From Parvularia atlantis (Eukaryota > Opisthokonta > Rotosphaerida): a DNA stretch of 16,760 bases. The translations under genes were made by a program, and so were the position numbers. The DNA lies in NCBI GenBank assembly GCA_943704415.1, contig CALSCO010000992.1, positions 1 through 16,760 on the forward strand, written 5' to 3'. Position 1 is the first letter of the stretch; each line of letters starts with the position of its first letter. Below, piece after piece: positions 1 through 7,099 of the stretch. The notes under the pieces are model-generated. The model saw only the letters and a list, made by a program, of their open reading frames with translations, was not told the origin of the DNA and ran no database searches.

Positions 1-15
1 GGAAAGAGAGAGGGC

Positions 16-86
16 AGGAGAGTAGTTTAAGGGTAGAATAGTGGTCTCCAAAATCATTGGTAAGGGTTCAATTCCCTTCTCTCCTG
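16..86 (+). tRNA. trnW: tRNA-Trp (anticodon CCA)
   Basis: A full cloverleaf can be drawn. The 7-bp acceptor stem AGGAGAG (16-22) pairs with CTCTCCT (79-85), with G86 as discriminator. The D arm is 25-39 (stem with two G-T pairs). The anticodon loop CTCCAAA (46-52) places CCA at 48-50. The T stem AAGGG/CCCTT (62-66/74-78) closes a TTCAATT loop. CCA reads only UGG, which fits the absence of UGA as a sense codon in the genes here. No 3' CCA is encoded. Confidence 0.93.
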
Positions 87-137
87 GAACCCGAAGAGAT
101 GAAAGAGTTAAAAGATGGAGGAATTAAGATAGGAATC

Positions 138-167
138 AGTTAAGAGATAAAGGAGTTAAGAGATAAA
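138..167. repeat. short tandem repeat at the 5' edge of rnpB
   Basis: The unit AGTTAAGAGATAAA occurs at 138-151 and again, unchanged, at 154-167, a period of 16 bases. The surrounding 90-160 stretch is purine-rich with related words. The end of the second copy (AGATAAA, 161-167) can pair with TTTATCT at 600-606 as helix P1 of the RNase P RNA, so the duplication supplies an alternative P1 strand. Confidence 0.7.
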
Positions 168-607
168 TAAATGTTCACTTAATGTTTTTTTTTTTAATGA
201 AACATATTTAAATGATTAACTGTGTTTCACATTATATCTTTATAAAATTACAAAAAAAATGTATTATAAAATTTTTTATTATGATACATTTTTTTGAACA
301 TTAAGAGGAAAGTCGGGCGTAATAAATATAATATAAAAAAAAAACAGGTTAGCAACCTGCGAGAATGATCTCCGGGAAGATTTATACAGAAAAATGTATT
401 AATTTGTTTACAAATTAATAGTGAAACAGAAATACATATTTCGAAGACGAAATATGATTAAGGAAACCCTTTTTTACGAGATAATATTTTATAATATTAT
501 TATATATGGAAAGTTTAATAGTAATATTAAACTAAGATTAATGAACATTCTTTATTAAATTTTTAATAAAAAAAATTTTGTGACAAAATCCCGCTTATTT
601 TTATCTT
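161..607 (+). ncRNA. rnpB: mitochondrial RNase P RNA, bacterial-like
   Basis: This is the RNA subunit of RNase P, which cuts tRNA 5' leaders. The universal 5' core GAGGAAAGTCGGGC (305-318) and a matching 3' core ACAAAATCCCGCTTAT (583-598) form helix P4: AAG (310-312) and CGGG (314-317) pair with CTT (594-596) and CCCG (590-593). U313 is left bulged, the invariant bulge of bacterial P4. P3 is TTAATGTT (179-186) with AACATTAA (297-304), ending at GAGGAAAG. P1 is probably AGATAAA (161-167) with TTTATCT (600-606). Inner hairpins are perfect: 345-350/354-359, 398-406/411-419, 435-443/448-456 and 512-520/525-533. An ACAGAAA word lies at 426-432. P3 is enlarged and AT-rich, as in other mitochondrial P RNAs. 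The exact ends are inferred from P1. Confidence 0.87.
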
Positions 608-664
608 AAACCATTAAAATGAAAAACACAAAATAATGATTATTTATAACCCTTTAATATCTTT

Positions 665-737
665 AGCGAGAAACGGAGGTCGAATCCGTAACCTTAACCT
701 TGGCAAGGTTATGCTCTACCTATTGAGCTATTCCCGC
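665..737 (-). tRNA. trnG: tRNA-Gly (anticodon GCC)
   Basis: On the - strand the acceptor GCGGGAA pairs with TTCTCGC (one G-U). The D arm has AGCTCAATAGGTAGAGC, the anticodon loop is TTGCCAA (GCC), and the T arm contains GGATTCGACCTCC. The discriminator is U. It is one of only three genes on the - strand and lies just downstream of the RNase P RNA. Confidence 0.93.
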
Positions 738-923
738 CATACTTACTACTTATATATTTAGTAATAAAAATAAAAAGATAAATTAAAAATATAGTTTTAA
801 AATTTTAGTATAAAAACTTTTTTTAAGATAAATTAAATTATAATAAAAGGATGTTTTTAATGTTTAGTTTAAAGAAACAAGTTAAATAGAGAAAATGATA
901 TTAATTAATATAATATAAAATCC

Positions 924-2462
924 ATGATGAAAATAAATATTTTTATGATTTTTGCATATTTTTGTGCAGGGTTTAGATACCTTCATCCTAAATTGGATGA
1001 AATATTCACCAAATATCCAAATTACTTTTTATTTATGCTTATAATATTGTTGGGGTTACTATATTTATTTCATGAAATACATAATGAATTATTAAAAAAA
1101 CTAATAACAAAGGCTAAAAATGAAAAATTAATAAGTTTAAGACATCAACTAAGATTTTTCATAAATAAATTAACAAAAAATCTATTTGAAACTTATTTCA
1201 AATTTATGAGAATCTTAATAAAAGTTATTAAAAAAAAAAAAATTGATAAACTAATAAATTTTATTTATAAGATAATTATAAAAAATTTTTCCATTAAGAA
1301 TATAATAAAAATAATGAAGAAAATATATAAACCTTTATTAAATTTTACAGAAGATTATTTACATACATTTATGATTGAGCGAGTATATTTATTTTTAATA
1401 CAATTTATAATAATTTTAATAATTCTATTAATTAATTCATTATTAACAATAATTTTATTTACTCACCTGGCCCCTTATTTGTATTCCATACTTTATAGCT
1501 TAACTTTAGAACAAACTTTAATTACATCAAATATTACTCAATACACCGATGCACACATATTATTTTTATTATATTTGACCATTATGACTAACATACCAAG
1601 TATTTTTTATTTTATTTATGTGTATACAGGTGAGGAAGACCAAAATTCATTCAAATATTGGTTTTCTAAATTTTTATTTAAATTTGCTTTATCATTATAT
1701 TTTATTGGTCTCATATATGGTCATTTCATTTATTTTTGTTTTATGTATGTTTTTAAACCCCACAATGAAGTTGTACAATTTTTACCTGAGGCTACAACTA
1801 TATTATACAGTTATGGGTATATAATATATGCAACCACATTTCTTTTTTTCTCCTTAATAGCTCATTTTTATTATTTATATGAGAAAATTATAACTGAAGA
1901 AACTTATTTAAAAAACAAATTATATTTTTATTTAATAGAAAATTTCATTTGGGTAATATTTATATTTCAAAAAGCTTACATATATGAATTAATCTTTGTA
2001 TTCATCCTTTCTTTCATACCTTACTATTTTTCGCACTTAGTAATTATATATCTTTATAAAAAAGTTATGGAAATAAAAAAAAAATATGAAAATGTTAATG
2101 AAGAAGAAAAGTATATTGCAGATAAAATGAAATTATTACCGATTTCTTCAAAAATAAATACAGATTATAATGTTTATTCTAGAATTAAACATACGTTATT
2201 AGAAATGAAAAATGTAATATTATTCCCCCCCAGCGATAGGTTTATTATTAAATTCATAAATTTTATTTTACTTTCAATAATGTATTTCATAATAATGATA
2301 TTAATCATAATAATTTTTATCCTAATAATTATTTTAACATTAAGTCTTACAATATTATTATTTAAATTTCTTAATACTATACTGTTGTTGATGAAAATTG
2401 TAACATTGAAAATTGTTAATACAATTATCTATTTATACATTAAGTTTAATAAATGGATGTAA
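924..2462 (+). CDS. tatC: probable divergent TatC (twin-arginine translocase), with extra N- and C-terminal regions
   Basis: A 512-residue, Lys/Ile-rich membrane protein. Its core has the six-helix layout of TatC: helices near 154-185, 210-234, 248-277, 290-318, 333-348 and 351-380. By eye it follows mitochondrial TatC/MttB. A polar stretch LITSNITQYTD precedes helix 2, helix 2 ends in NIPSIFYFIYVY (the P....Q.W.F position), GEEDQNSFKYW matches the PxLYxxE loop, and EETYLKNKLYF matches the SPExLRKKRRY loop between helices 4 and 5. TatC is the channel-forming receptor for folded Tat substrates, and tatC is common in gene-rich mtDNA. Odd points: about 140 extra basic residues at the front with one more hydrophobic segment near 33-50; about 110 extra at the end with a very hydrophobic 440-490; no conserved Glu in helix 4; and no TPPD motif before helix 6. 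ATG-ATG start. Otherwise it is an unassigned membrane ORF. Confidence 0.55.
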   Translation: MMKINIFMIFAYFCAGFRYLHPKLDEIFTKYPNYFLFMLIILLGLLYLFHEIHNELLKKLITKAKNEKLISLRHQLRFFINKLTKNLFETYFKFMRILIKVIKKKKIDKLINFIYKIIIKNFSIKNIIKIMKKIYKPLLNFTEDYLHTFMIERVYLFLIQFIIILIILLINSLLTIILFTHLAPYLYSILYSLTLEQTLITSNITQYTDAHILFLLYLTIMTNIPSIFYFIYVYTGEEDQNSFKYWFSKFLFKFALSLYFIGLIYGHFIYFCFMYVFKPHNEVVQFLPEATTILYSYGYIIYATTFLFFSLIAHFYYLYEKIITEETYLKNKLYFYLIENFIWVIFIFQKAYIYELIFVFILSFIPYYFSHLVIIYLYKKVMEIKKKYENVNEEEKYIADKMKLLPISSKINTDYNVYSRIKHTLLEMKNVILFPPSDRFIIKFINFILLSIMYFIIMILIIIIFILIIILTLSLTILLFKFLNTILLLMKIVTLKIVNTIIYLYIKFNKWM

Positions 2463-2493
2463 TAATAATGCTAAATTAAAGATTCAAATTAAA

Positions 2494-2565
2494 CTGGAGT
2501 AAATGGATTCGAACCATTGCGTGTCGGGATCAAAACCCGATGCCGTACCACTTGGCTATACTCCA
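2494..2565 (-). tRNA. trnQ: tRNA-Gln (anticodon UUG)
   Basis: On the - strand the acceptor TGGAGTA pairs perfectly with TACTCCA, with G as discriminator. The D arm is AGCCAAGTGGTACGGC, the anticodon stem CGGGT/ATCCCG region encloses UUG, and the T arm is AATGGTTCGAATCCATT. The U1-A72 first pair is typical of tRNA-Gln. Confidence 0.93.
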
Positions 2566-2600
2566 ACTCAAGGAGAAATTAAATATTCTTTTTGAAATCT

Positions 2601-2676
2601 TGGGTGAGAGTGGGATTTGAACCCACGACATGCGAGATATGATTCCGCTGTTCTAACCAACTGAACTACCTCACCC
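2601..2676 (-). tRNA. trnM: tRNA with CAU anticodon, probably elongator Met
   Basis: On the - strand the acceptor GGGTGAG pairs perfectly with CTCACCC, with A as discriminator. The D arm is AGTTCAGTTGGTTAGAAC, the anticodon loop is ATCATAT with stem GCGGA/CTCGC, and the T arm is GTGGGTTCAAATCCCAC. The perfect first pair (G1-C72) and the lack of three G-C pairs next to the anticodon loop argue against the initiator. The stem words AGCGGAATCATA and GTGTCG-like variable region resemble bacterial elongator tRNA-Met. An Ile tRNA with a lysidine-modified CAU cannot be excluded from sequence alone. Confidence 0.88.
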
Positions 2677-2754
2677 AAAGAAAAGAAAAATCCCTAAAAA
2701 AGATTTTTAATCTAGTATATATTAAAATGAGGATAGGTCCCTTTTGGATCCTAA

Positions 2755-2825
2755 GGCTAAATAACATAATGGCAATGTGTGGATCTGCAAATTCCAAAAT
2801 GATGGTTCGAGCCCATCTTTAGCCT
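2755..2825 (+). tRNA. trnC: tRNA-Cys (anticodon GCA)
   Basis: The acceptor GGCTAAA (2755-2761) pairs with TTTAGCC (2818-2824), with U as discriminator. The D stem ACAT/ATGT is perfect. The loop CTGCAAA carries GCA, and the T arm is GATGGTTCGAGCCCATC. The flanks extend the acceptor pairing: CTAA before the gene can pair with TTAG after it, making an 11-bp stem in the precursor. Confidence 0.93.
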
Positions 2826-3030
2826 TAGCCTTATTGTGATAACAACTAAAAAGAATTAAATATTTCCAAGAGTTTTAGCAATTATATTTAAATTATACTA
2901 TACATATTTAAATAACAAAGGTGGTATTACAAATAAATTTGAATTAATAAGTTTATATTATTATTACAAACAAAAATTAATGTTAAATATAACAGTATTG
3001 AATATTAAAAGTTATTAGTATAAATAAAAA

Positions 3031-3399
3031 ATGATACAAACTTCTACTGTGATGAATGTCATCGATAACTCTGGAGCTAGATATTCCAAAATTATCAAAT
3101 TATTGGGCGGGAATAAAAATACTTTAAGTAATGTGGGAGATCTCGCAGTTGTAACAATAAAAAAAATAAAAAATAAAGAAAGTAAAGTTAAAAAGGGGGA
3201 AGTTCATAAATTTAGAATATTACGCCACACACAACGTATTACAAGAAAAGATGGAATGCACTTAAAATTTGATTCAAGAGGCGGAATTATTTTAAATAAT
3301 CAATTAATGCCATTAGCTTCAAGAATATTGGGACCTCTACCTCGAGAATTAAAAAAAAAATATGGTAGAACTTCTGCTTTAGCTAAAAAATTAATTTAA
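3031..3399 (+). CDS. rpl14: large-subunit ribosomal protein uL14
   Basis: A 122-residue protein of normal family length. It opens with the uL14 start MIQTSTVMNVIDNSGA and carries the central FDSRGGIILNN and the C-terminal signature RILGPLPRELKKK. uL14 sits at the subunit interface of the mitoribosome large subunit. It is the first gene of a five-gene block in bacterial spc-operon order. The rpl24 gene that lies between rpl14 and rpl5 in bacteria is absent; only 27 bases separate this gene from rpl5. No Shine-Dalgarno sequence is seen; the start is preceded by an A-rich stretch, as for most genes here. Confidence 0.96.
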   Translation: MIQTSTVMNVIDNSGARYSKIIKLLGGNKNTLSNVGDLAVVTIKKIKNKESKVKKGEVHKFRILRHTQRITRKDGMHLKFDSRGGIILNNQLMPLASRILGPLPRELKKKYGRTSALAKKLI

Positions 3400-3426
3400 A
3401 TACAATATAAAATTTACAAAAATAAA

Positions 3427-3981
3427 ATGACAACCTTAAGATATGATTTGAATAATTATTTAAGAAAATTTTTAATTTTGAGATTAAATCACTCCAGAAT
3501 AACTGTAAAAAAAGCTATTAATTTTAATATAATGCAAAAAGAGGTATTAGAAAATAAAAGAATAATTAATTTACCTTTATTAGCTTTGAAATTCATAAGT
3601 ACTTCCACTTCTATTCCGACTTATGCTAAAGATTCCATTGCTTCCTTCAAATTAAGAAAAGATGTCATCATGGGTACTAAAATTTACATGAAAAACCCTT
3701 ATTTAATAGAACATTTTAATTATAAATTTAAAAATACTATTTTACCTAACGTTAGTGAATTACCTTCATTATTAAATAAAAATATAGATAATTATGTTAA
3801 TTATAATGTGGGCTTGAATGATATAACCATATATCCAGAAATTAATAATTCTTTTGATTATTTTTATAAATCTTTAGGGATAAATTATGTGTTAAAAAAC
3901 ATTTATTTTAAAAGTCATAAGTGGGTTTCTAAGTTATTATTAGCCACCTTTGAATTACCATTGCCGATGCAGACAAATTAA
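3427..3981 (+). CDS. rpl5: large-subunit ribosomal protein uL5
   Basis: A 184-residue protein close to bacterial uL5 length (about 180). Recognisable blocks are the basic strand FKLRKDVIMGTKIYMKN near 74-90 (family pattern FKLRxGxxIGxKVTLR), followed by NVGLNDITIYPEI (family GLxEQxxFPEI). The C-terminal GINYVLKN matches the GLDIxIVT-type strand. uL5 binds 5S rRNA and contacts the P-site tRNA region, so a 5S rRNA must be available to this mitoribosome or have been lost. The middle part is diverged and rich in Asn/Lys, in line with the AT bias. It stops 7 bases before rps14. Confidence 0.92.
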   Translation: MTTLRYDLNNYLRKFLILRLNHSRITVKKAINFNIMQKEVLENKRIINLPLLALKFISTSTSIPTYAKDSIASFKLRKDVIMGTKIYMKNPYLIEHFNYKFKNTILPNVSELPSLLNKNIDNYVNYNVGLNDITIYPEINNSFDYFYKSLGINYVLKNIYFKSHKWVSKLLLATFELPLPMQTN

Positions 3982-3988
3982 ATAAACA

Positions 3989-4285
3989 ATGAAAAAAAAA
4001 AAATTAGAAAATATAAAAAATAGAAATTTAATAGCACAATTTGAACATACCAAAAATTATTATAAATATTTATTGCATAATAATAATCCATTATATTTAA
4101 AAACTGAAATGCAAAAAGAATTAAATATTTTTCCACGTAAGAGTTCAATAACTAGGGCTAAAAATATTTGTATCATGACAGGACGTTCCAGAGGTGTTTA
4201 TAAAAATTTTGGATTATCAAGAATTAAATTTAGAGAAATGGCCTTATCAGGATTATTGCCGGGCATTAAAAAAGCCAGTTGGTAA
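3989..4285 (+). CDS. rps14: small-subunit ribosomal protein uS14
   Basis: A 98-residue protein of the long, zinc-free uS14 class: no CxxC motifs are present. The C-terminal half has the diagnostic series FPRKSSITRAKNIC, MTGRSRGVYKNFGLSRIKF and REMALSGLLPGIKKASW. This matches the bacterial pattern NRCxxTGRPRGxxRxFGLSRxxxRExAxxGxxPGxxKASW. uS14 sits in the head of the small subunit. The basic N-terminal helix (MKKKKLENIKNRN) is in line with the family. Spacers to both neighbours are 7 and 15 bases, so cotranscription is likely. Confidence 0.97.
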   Translation: MKKKKLENIKNRNLIAQFEHTKNYYKYLLHNNNPLYLKTEMQKELNIFPRKSSITRAKNICIMTGRSRGVYKNFGLSRIKFREMALSGLLPGIKKASW

Positions 4286-4300
4286 ACAAAAATAAAAAAA

Positions 4301-5239
4301 ATGAAACAACATTTAATTTCTTTTATTAATAATTTAAAATTAGGATATACAAAAAAACAAGATTATATTATAAATCCTGTGAATAAATTAACAAAAAATC
4401 TTATAAATATATTAAGAAAAAAAAATTTTATTAAAGATTATGAAAAATTACCTCATAATAACAGTTTAAAAATTAATTTATTATATGCAGATGATATTGC
4501 TGTGATTCAATCACTAAAGATTATATCTAAACCATCACGTTTTGTTTCACATAAATATAAAGACTTGTTCAACAAAGATAAAAAAAATTTACCTTTATAT
4601 CAAGATGTTCTTGTAATGAAGAAAGATTTACCTTTAAAAGTTTTATATAATAAATTATTAATTGTATCTAGATTAAACAAAGGAGATATTAAAGAAATAA
4701 CAAAATTGTTGGATATAAAACATAAAAATAGATTTGTTAAATTTGTAAAATTATGGATGAAAAAATTAAAATTATCTAAACAAGTTTTACATTTAAAAAA
4801 ATTTAAAAAATTAGATTTAAACATTTTACATTATTTAAATTATCTTCATTATTTGATACAAGATAAAAAGAATAAAAATAAAAATTTAATTTATAAAAAT
4901 TATAAAATTATGGATAAAGATTATTCATCCACATTCCAAAAAGGGTTGAAAAAAAAATTATTTGTTATGAAATTTAAACAAAAATTTAATAAAGTAAATG
5001 ACGAATTGGGATTTTCAACATATTATAACCAAGAAAATTATGTTCCTATATCACGAGAGAAAGTCACACTAAACAGATATTATAAAAGAACACATTCTTA
5101 TCAAAATACTTTGAATAATTTTAATTATTTAGAAGATACCAATGGTTTGATGATATTATCAACTGATAAAGGTTTATTCACTCATCGCGATACCCATAAA
5201 TTAAAATTGGGTGGTAAAATTATTTGTGAAATATTTTAA
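4301..5239 (+). CDS. rps8: small-subunit ribosomal protein uS8 with a large internal insertion
   Basis: uS8 is normally about 130 residues; this one has 312. The N-terminal domain is present (ISFINNLKLGYTKK, then INILRKKNFIKDYE near 35-48, and SLKIISKPSRFVSHKYKDL near 71-89, matching the LKRISKPGRRVY block). The C-terminal rRNA-binding domain is also present (GLMILSTDKGLFTHRDTHK and KLGGKIICEIF, 282-312). Between them, roughly residues 92-278 have no counterpart: a Lys/Leu/Asn-rich, probably helical stretch. The frame is unbroken, the base composition matches its neighbours, and no intron core elements were noticed. It therefore looks like a translated expansion rather than a recent mobile insert. 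It ends one base before rpl6. Confidence 0.9.
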   Translation: MKQHLISFINNLKLGYTKKQDYIINPVNKLTKNLINILRKKNFIKDYEKLPHNNSLKINLLYADDIAVIQSLKIISKPSRFVSHKYKDLFNKDKKNLPLYQDVLVMKKDLPLKVLYNKLLIVSRLNKGDIKEITKLLDIKHKNRFVKFVKLWMKKLKLSKQVLHLKKFKKLDLNILHYLNYLHYLIQDKKNKNKNLIYKNYKIMDKDYSSTFQKGLKKKLFVMKFKQKFNKVNDELGFSTYYNQENYVPISREKVTLNRYYKRTHSYQNTLNNFNYLEDTNGLMILSTDKGLFTHRDTHKLKLGGKIICEIF

Positions 5240-5240
5240 A

Positions 5241-5780
5241 ATGCCAAATATAGGTCCTCAATTTGTTACAATACCAAGTGGAGTTGTTGTGGAAACAAAC
5301 AATAATGAAATTATAGTAAAAGGTATTAAGGGATCCTTAAAAAAATCTTTTTCACAAGATTTTTTATTTGAAATTCATAAAAATACTTTATTAGTCATAC
5401 CTAATTTAGTCTCACACAATACAATTAACTTTCAAATGTGGGGTACTACTAGAACTATTATATATAATATGGTTATAGGAGTAACTAAAGGATTTAACAT
5501 TAAATTACAATTGGTGGGCATAGGTTATAAAGCCTCCCTTGAAAAGAATATTTTAAATTTTAAATTGGGATTTAGTCATATTATTAATTTTAAAATACCC
5601 GCAAATATAACAATTCAAGTGATTAAGCCGACCTTGATAGTTGTTCATGGAATTGATAAAGATTATGTAACAACAGTTGCAGCCAAAATAAGAGCATTTA
5701 GAGAACCTGAACCTTATAAGGGAAAGGGTATTAGATATTTAAATGAAGTGATAATAACTAAAGAAGGTAAAAAAAATTAA
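5241..5780 (+). CDS. rpl6: large-subunit ribosomal protein uL6
   Basis: A 179-residue protein of bacterial length. The start at 5241 is preferred over an in-frame ATG at 5211. The product then begins MPNIGPQFVTIPSGV, the usual uL6 opening, and follows the rps8 stop by one base instead of overlapping it by 29. It carries VKGIKGSLKKSF near the N terminus and LVGIGYKASL in the middle. The highly conserved C-terminal run is GIDKDYVTTVAAKIR followed by EPYKGKGIRYLNEV. uL6 lies near the factor-binding stalk base. Last gene of the ribosomal cluster. Confidence 0.96.
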   Translation: MPNIGPQFVTIPSGVVVETNNNEIIVKGIKGSLKKSFSQDFLFEIHKNTLLVIPNLVSHNTINFQMWGTTRTIIYNMVIGVTKGFNIKLQLVGIGYKASLEKNILNFKLGFSHIINFKIPANITIQVIKPTLIVVHGIDKDYVTTVAAKIRAFREPEPYKGKGIRYLNEVIITKEGKKN

Positions 5781-5847
5781 TAATTTATTTATAAAATACA
5801 AATAAATGAAATTTTTATAACAAAAATACAAAATTTTTTATTGAATT

Positions 5848-5947
5848 TGTCCTCATTGTAATTGCCGATGGGTTTTGATGGACACTGCCGCACACCTGGC
5901 ACCAAAATATATATACTTGTCATGAGAACGGCGAATAGTATTTGGAT
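5848..5947. other. GC-rich, foldable island in the rpl6-cox2 spacer; unassigned RNA or structural element
   Basis: Within a spacer of very AT-rich sequence, about 100 bases are clearly richer in G+C. Possible pairings are ATTGCCG (5861-5867) with CGGC and AAT (5929-5932, 5934-5936, one bulged G), enclosing TTTTG (5873-5877) with CAAAA (5903-5907), which encloses TGCC (5886-5889) with GGCA (5898-5901). CTCAT (5852-5856) could alternatively pair with ATGAG (5922-5926). On the + strand, ACACCTGG followed about 30 bases later by ACGGCGAATAGTA faintly recalls 5S rRNA. However, the 5S loop C core (CCGAAC) and the 3' loop E half are missing. The strand is unknown and there is no open reading frame of note. 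Confidence 0.4.
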
Positions 5948-5988
5948 CCTAATTTATTTATTTTATTTACATAAATGGTAAAAAAAAA

Positions 5989-7032
5989 ATGATAAACAAA
6001 TTGTACCACCATATTTTTGCTGATGCTGCAGAACCTTGGCAAATGTATTTTCAAGATACTGCTACTCCTGTGGCACAAGCAATGATCAAATTTCACGATG
6101 AAGTTTTGTTTCATTTAATTTTCATTATTATGGCTGTTTTATGGATGATTTTATACATATGTTATTCTTATTATTATGAAAACAGAAAACATGTATTAAA
6201 ATATGCCTCACATGGGACTTTTATAGAAATTTTTTGGACTATAACTCCCGCTGTTGTTTTAGTATTTATTGCTTATCCTTCATTTCAATTATTATATTGG
6301 TTAGATGAAATTACAGACCCCGCTATTACAATAAAAGTTGTTGGACATCAGTGGTATTGGACTGTAGAATATACAGATTATTTAACTACTTCCCCCAAAA
6401 ATAAAGCTGAACCTTATATTTTTGACAGTTATTTAATACCAACAGACGATTTACCAGAGGGACAATTAAGATTATTAGAAGTGGATAAAAGAATAGTTTT
6501 ACCTATTAAGACACAGGTTAGAATTATTGTTACAGGTGCCGATGTTTTACATTCATGGGCTGTACCTTCTTTAGGAGTAAAAGTTGATGCCGTACCTGGT
6601 AGATTAAATCAAACTTCTGTGTTATTACAACGTACTGGTGTTTATTATGGACAATGTTCAGAAATTTGTGGAGTACAACATGGTTTTATGCCCATAGTTG
6701 TGGAAGGTGTTCCTATGAAAGACTTTTTAGCTTACATTAAAGCAAACATAAGTCAAACATCTGTGGATGGACATTTCACTGAAATCATGAAAAAACCTGC
6801 TTCTGAGGGAGCAGAGCAAAGCTTAGCAGAAATGTATATGAAAAAACTTCTTGATAGCAACCTAGTAGCCGAAGCACAAGCACACCTTGCAAGCATAGCA
6901 GAAAATTGCTCAAGCACATCGCATTATGTCCGCGATCCAAATCAATATAAAACCGGCGTTGGTCCGATGGAGCAATGGGTTATTGACTTGATGTTCGCAG
7001 CTGAGGCTCTTGAGTGGCTTAAACGTAAATAA
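5989..7032 (+). CDS. cox2: cytochrome c oxidase subunit II with a novel C-terminal extension
   Basis: Cox2 accepts electrons from cytochrome c at its CuA centre and passes them to Cox1 in complex IV. The two N-terminal membrane helices are near 40-62 and 80-104. The aromatic electron-entry motif [10 protein letters not shown] is at 119-128. The CuA ligands are complete: H188 (VLHSW), C223, E225 and C227 (CSEIC), H231 and M234. The conserved protein ends near residue 254 (DFLAYIKAN). About 90 more residues follow, hydrophilic and probably helical, with no counterpart in Cox2 that I know. This tail, about 6751-7029, is visibly less AT-biased. It uses CTT/CTA/TTG for Leu, AGC for Ser and CGC/CGT for Arg, where the body prefers TTA, TCT/TCA and AGA. 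The start ATG follows a run of A. Confidence 0.97.
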   Translation: MINKLYHHIFADAAEPWQMYFQDTATPVAQAMIKFHDEVLFHLIFIIMAVLWMILYICYSYYYENRKHVLKYASHGTFIEIFWTITPAVVLVFIAYPSFQLLYWLDEITDPAITIKVVGHQWYWTVEYTDYLTTSPKNKAEPYIFDSYLIPTDDLPEGQLRLLEVDKRIVLPIKTQVRIIVTGADVLHSWAVPSLGVKVDAVPGRLNQTSVLLQRTGVYYGQCSEICGVQHGFMPIVVEGVPMKDFLAYIKANISQTSVDGHFTEIMKKPASEGAEQSLAEMYMKKLLDSNLVAEAQAHLASIAENCSSTSHYVRDPNQYKTGVGPMEQWVIDLMFAAEALEWLKRK

Positions 7033-7039
7033 ATAAAGA

Positions 7040-7041
<2 letters not shown>

Positions 7042-7097
<56 letters not shown>
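7042..7097 (+). repeat. poly(A) tract of 56 A
   Basis: An uninterrupted run of A starts 10 bases after the cox2 stop and ends inside the ATG of the next reading frame, whose first base is its last A. It is far longer than any other homopolymer in the window (the next are about 10-12). The exact length may be affected by sequencing or assembly. Confidence 0.9.

Positions 7098-7099
<2 letters not shown>

Noticed and set aside
860-889. Very short frame upstream of the TatC-like gene
   Set aside because: About nine codons, AT-rich context, no similarity; the whole 738-923 spacer shows no supported feature.
1618-1824. 68-residue frame on the + strand
   Set aside because: It lies wholly inside the TatC-like gene in another frame and has no family features.
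4600-4824. 74-residue frame on the - strand
   Set aside because: Antisense shadow of the Lys/Asn-rich rps8 insertion; low-complexity Phe/Asn product.
4575-5135. Group I or II intron or homing endonuclease in rps8
   Set aside because: The frame stays open in phase with both exonic domains, and no intron core or LAGLIDADG/GIY-YIG motif is visible.
5211-5240. Longer rpl6 start overlapping rps8
   Set aside because: The extra ten residues are not uL6-like; the ATG one base after the rps8 stop gives the family start.
5848-5947. Canonical 5S rRNA or a tRNA in the GC-rich island
   Set aside because: The 5S loop C core, the 3' loop E strand and helix I pairing are not found, and no T arm or acceptor stem can be drawn, so a definite RNA name is not supported.
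5920-6114. 64-residue frame on the - strand
   Set aside because: Antisense to the start of cox2 and the edge of the GC island; no recognisable protein.
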